Source: Bacteroidia bacterium
GTDB taxonomy: Bacteria > Bacteroidota > Bacteroidia > SpSt-205
Assembly: GCA_026413325.1 (NCBI GenBank)
Contig: JANZYW010000017.1
Coordinates: 1-33,400 of the forward strand
Direction: 5' to 3'
DNA length: 33,400 bases
Positions 30,799-33,400 of this stretch are shown in pieces. The notes beneath the pieces were generated by a model. The model had not been told where the DNA came from. It made no database searches and saw only the letters and a list, made by a program, of their open reading frames with translations. The translations under genes and the position numbers were made by a program. Positions within the stretch are counted from its first letter, which is position 1; each line of letters begins with the position of its first letter.

Positions 30799-31491
30799 AT
30801 GCAAACTGTTAGTGCATCGCGTATCTGGGGACTTGCCTGGGAACGCTTCAAAGAAACATGGGGGCCGCTTGTGGGCCTCTTCGTCGTTAGCATTTTGGTG
30901 TCATTTATCCCTTTCGTGGGTTCTCTATTTAGCTTACTTATTTTCTCGCCGGCTCTTTTTGTTGCGGGGCTCTGGGTAGCCAGGGAGGGAAAACTAAGCT
31001 TCGGAGATCCTTTCAAGGATGTAGGAAAGTTAGTTCTCATGGGCTTGTACCTCGTCGTTCTCTTCCTTGTCCCTGGAATCATCTGGGCGATTGCCTATAC
31101 TTCCTATGGGATGTCTGTCTTCATGGCCCCTGATACTTTCAATCCCTATGGAGAAGGGGGTTCTTCTCTTGGTGCAGGCTTCTTTGCTCTCATTCTCCTC
31201 GCCAGTCTTTGCCTTTTCGTGATTCAGCTTCTTTTCTGGCCTGGTATTCTACTCCTATACGAGGGAAAAGCGAGTTTTGGGGGAGCCTTTGGAGCAGGCC
31301 TCAATCTTACTCTCAAAAATATCGGGATAGCAGTCGGATTTTTTCTTCTTTTCCTTCTTGTAAACCTGCTTGGCGCTATCGCTTGTGGCGTCGGCTTGCT
31401 CATAACCGTGCCTGTTTCGTACGTAGCATATGGGATCTTTTATCTGGTTATGATGGGAGAATGGTCTGAAAACAATTCCACCTTGGCGTAG
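30799..31491 (+). CDS. Integral membrane protein of unknown function
   Basis: A 230-residue protein with about six hydrophobic segments: LVGLFVVSILVSFIPFVGSL, SPALFVAGLWVA, LVLMGLYLVVLFLVPGIIWA, FFALILLASLCLFVIQLLF, IGIAVGFFLLFLLVNLLGAI and a final segment ending VSYVAYGIFYLV. The layout of a soluble-looking N-terminus (SRIWGLAWERFKETWG) and glycine-rich loops before paired helices recalls DUF975/DUF4013-type membrane proteins, but I cannot assign a family firmly. It is a single-gene unit with its own promoter. The ATG at 30799 is chosen from the promoter position. Confidence 0.82.
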   Translation: MQTVSASRIWGLAWERFKETWGPLVGLFVVSILVSFIPFVGSLFSLLIFSPALFVAGLWVAREGKLSFGDPFKDVGKLVLMGLYLVVLFLVPGIIWAIAYTSYGMSVFMAPDTFNPYGEGGSSLGAGFFALILLASLCLFVIQLLFWPGILLLYEGKASFGGAFGAGLNLTLKNIGIAVGFFLLFLLVNLLGAIACGVGLLITVPVSYVAYGIFYLVMMGEWSENNSTLA

Positions 31492-31641
31492 CTATCGGCT
31501 TTTGACTTTAGTTTCAGAAGGAATAGCCTTAGGAGGAAATTTTTCGGGATACAACGCATCGTACCAGAGGAGGGGTAGCTTTTGACAGGAGCTCTCCTTG
31601 GAGGGTGTGTTTTCAGGATGAAGGGTGCCCCTCTGCCCCTC
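31492..31641 (-). pseudogene. Short start-less open frame after the RND gene
   Basis: On the minus strand, one frame is open for about 49 codons and ends at TAG 31494-31492, directly beside the stop of the convergent membrane protein gene. Its end reads LPLLWYDALYPEKFPPKAI then PSETKVKSR, which looks like a real protein C-terminus, but there is no ATG or GTG, and the only TTG leaves about 20 codons. Most likely a remnant, possibly of a longer tail of the RND gene just upstream, displaced by a +1 shift and a stop. Chance is also possible. Confidence 0.25.
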
Positions 31642-31666
31642 TATCTAAGGAGCAGCCGAAGCCAGC

Positions 31667-33400
31667 CTAATCCTTGAGAAATCGATATCGGAAGGCACGA
31701 ATCCGCCTTTCCCATGTGAGGATACCTACATGATGGAGGTAGTACAAGACCGGGACGACTACCAACGTGATCACCGTGGCGAAGCTAAGTCCAAATATAA
31801 TCGCGCTGGCTAAAGGAAGCCAGAAAAATGCCGTGTCTCCCCCGAAGAAAATTTTCGGATCCAGATCCGTAAAGAGTGAAACGAAATCAATATTGAACCC
31901 CACTGCGAGGGGGATAAGTCCTAAAACGGTAGAGGTAGCTGTGAGGAGTACGGGCTTGAGCCGAATAGAGGCCCCTTCGATGATGGCTTGACGAGTTCTA
32001 TATCCTCTGTGCCGCAGCTCTTCGATAAACTCGACCAGTAGGATACCATTTTTGATGACCACACCCAGCAGAGCGACGATACCCACTCCAGCTAATACTA
32101 CCGAAAATTCGATGCGGGTGAGAGCGAACCCCCATATCACGCCAATAAGGCTGAAAAGGACCTGGGAGAGAATAACGAGAGATTTCCCTATCGAGTTAAA
32201 CTGAGCTATCAGAATAAGGAATATCCCTCCAACTGCCAGTAGGAAGGCGCGCTGGAGAAAACCAGCTGCTTTTGCTTGTTCTTCCTGCTCGCCTCCGATG
32301 CGGATGGAAACTTCTCGGGGCAAGGGGAACCCTTGGAGAGCTTTTCGGAGCTGATTGTTAATTTCGGTAGCATTGTAGCCTGGGAGCACGTCTGAAGAGA
32401 GGGTAATCGTACGCTTGAGATTTTTTCTGCGGATGAGACCAGGACCTGAGGTATAGGAAAGGCTTGCAAAGCTCGACAAAGGATACTGCTTGAGTCGACC
32501 ATCACTCAGGTCTCGAAATACGATGCGGTGAGCCAAAAGCTGCTCTGGATTGCGCTGGTAATCTTCTGCGTATCGAATCTGGATCGGATATTCTTCTTCT
32601 CCTTCCCGAAACTTCGAGGCTTCCTTTCCGTAAAGAGCGGTTCGAAGCTCACTTCCTAGCTGAGCGGAGGTGATACCTGCCCGGAGCGTGCGCTCTCTAT
32701 CTACCAATAATCGAATCTCGGGACGTCCCAGCACCAGATCGGTTGAAAGATCTTGAATACCTGGCACCTGGAGAGAATCGAGGTATCGCTTGACTTGCTG
32801 AGAAGCGCGAATCGCTAAAGCGGGGTTCTCACTGGAGATCTCGATCTGGATAGGCTTCCCCGCTGGAGGTCCCGCTCTATCTCCTTCCACCAGGAGATTT
32901 ACACCCGGAAGGTCAGCCAAAGCGGTGTAGATGGAGTCCAGGTAGGGTCGCGTAGACCTTCCGCCCCGCTTACGAAATTCTACAAATGCCACGGTGATTT
33001 TAGCGCGGTTAGGCGCATTATTGCTGGTACGGTCAAAAGCATCGCCAGCCCCTACGCCCACATTCACCAGTATCGAAGTTACAAGAGGGTTATCAGGCTT
33101 CAGAACTTTCCGTACGCGATCGTATGCGATCTGTGCAATTTGATAAGTGTACTCGGCAGAAGCCCCTTCTGGAAGCTTTAGATAAGCATAAATGTAGTTA
33201 GGATCCCGAGAAGGGAAAAAGCTTACTTTCGGAGGACGAATGGCAAATAAGGCTATCCCCCCAAGGAAAAGAGCGAGCACGCTTACTAAGACCCATTTGG
33301 GATGACCTCGAGTGATAGACCAACGAAGGAGCCGCTGATGAGAATCCATGAAAGTGGGAAGCAATCGTTCTTGGAAGCGTTCGATCAGCTTCCGTAAGAG
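31667..33400 (-). CDS. Efflux RND transporter permease, C-terminal half (5' truncated by window edge)
   Basis: The C-terminal 577 residues of an inner-membrane RND pump (AcrB/CusA superfamily); the frame is open to base 33400, so the start lies beyond the window. Visible parts: a membrane helix (WVLVSVLALFLGGIALFAI), the second porter domain opening FFPSRDPNYIYAYLKLPEGAS, then the last helices. GVVIKNGILLVEFIEELRHRG and GASIRLKPVLLTATSTVLGLIPLAVG are family signatures. The N-terminal half with the TM4 proton-relay motif is not visible, so metal (CusA) versus organic substrate (AcrB) cannot be decided. Adaptor and TolC partner genes, if linked, would lie upstream. Confidence 0.94.
   Translation of the reverse strand, partial: LLRKLIERFQERLLPTFMDSHQRLLRWSITRGHPKWVLVSVLALFLGGIALFAIRPPKVSFFPSRDPNYIYAYLKLPEGASAEYTYQIAQIAYDRVRKVLKPDNPLVTSILVNVGVGAGDAFDRTSNNAPNRAKITVAFVEFRKRGGRSTRPYLDSIYTALADLPGVNLLVEGDRAGPPAGKPIQIEISSENPALAIRASQQVKRYLDSLQVPGIQDLSTDLVLGRPEIRLLVDRERTLRAGITSAQLGSELRTALYGKEASKFREGEEEYPIQIRYAEDYQRNPEQLLAHRIVFRDLSDGRLKQYPLSSFASLSYTSGPGLIRRKNLKRTITLSSDVLPGYNATEINNQLRKALQGFPLPREVSIRIGGEQEEQAKAAGFLQRAFLLAVGGIFLILIAQFNSIGKSLVILSQVLFSLIGVIWGFALTRIEFSVVLAGVGIVALLGVVIKNGILLVEFIEELRHRGYRTRQAIIEGASIRLKPVLLTATSTVLGLIPLAVGFNIDFVSLFTDLDPKIFFGGDTAFFWLPLASAIIFGLSFATVITLVVVPVLYYLHHVGILTWERRIRAFRYRFLKD

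Noticed and set aside
1-33400. CRISPR arrays, insertion sequences, prophage or integrase genes, toxin-antitoxin pairs
   Set aside because: I saw no regularly spaced repeats, no terminal inverted repeats with target duplications, and no transposase, integrase or toxin-antitoxin motifs in any supported gene.

Overview
The window is a piece of a Bacteroidota chromosome. Four things point there. (1) The gene order secY-map-infA-rpmJ-rpsM-rpsK-rpsD-rpoA-rplQ includes cysteine-poor S4 and L36 proteins. (2) A large secreted protein carries a gliding-motility/CHU-type C-terminal domain of the type IX secretion system. (3) The long second amidophosphoribosyltransferase paralogue typical of the phylum is present. 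(4) Matches to the Bacteroidota housekeeping promoter (TTG...TAnnTTTG) lie in front of many genes. Base composition looks close to half G+C and even, and I see no insertion sequence, phage, CRISPR array or other sign of transfer. Most of the content is housekeeping.

Layout. 1-4.7 kb (+): the end of the spc operon and the alpha operon, with an internal promoter before rpmJ, then a tRNA-Thr(UGU). 4.97-8.3 kb (-): the T9SS-type secreted protein followed by riboflavin synthase. 8.3-10.5 kb (+): a MoxR ATPase abutting a RodA-type SEDS glycosyltransferase. 10.5-12.45 kb (-): an amine oxidase and a TPR protein. 12.6-16.0 kb (+): M17 aminopeptidase, PdxA and an unrecognised protein. 16.0-26.4 kb (-): gcvT-comB, an RlmI-like methyltransferase, murQ, acpH, LOG, a degenerate GT51 protein, mltG, a thioesterase, a YihY/BrkB protein and a lone nuoG. 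26.4-31.5 kb (+): a polyprenyl-phosphate HexNAc-1-P transferase, a GT4 glycosyltransferase, a PurF-like protein and a small membrane protein. 31.7-33.4 kb (-): the C-terminal half of an RND pump, cut by the window edge.

How the genes fit together. Several act on the cell envelope: RodA and possibly MoxR (wall elongation), MurQ (muramic acid recycling), MltG and its GT51-like neighbour (glycan strands), and the WecA-like enzyme plus GT4 enzyme (surface glycan). Genes are packed tightly, with ATGA/GTGA stop-start overlaps and overlapping convergent ends.

The most notable observations are: (a) TAnnTTTG-type boxes ending only 4-6 nt before the start codon of at least seven genes, implying leaderless mRNAs and changing the start calls of murQ and gcvT; (b) a GT51-family protein next to mltG whose catalytic-glutamate motif appears lost; (c) overlapping divergent promoters between gcvT and the WecA-like gene; (d) a 100-codon open frame without a start codon between the YihY gene and nuoG. 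I did not find a clearly new multi-gene system.
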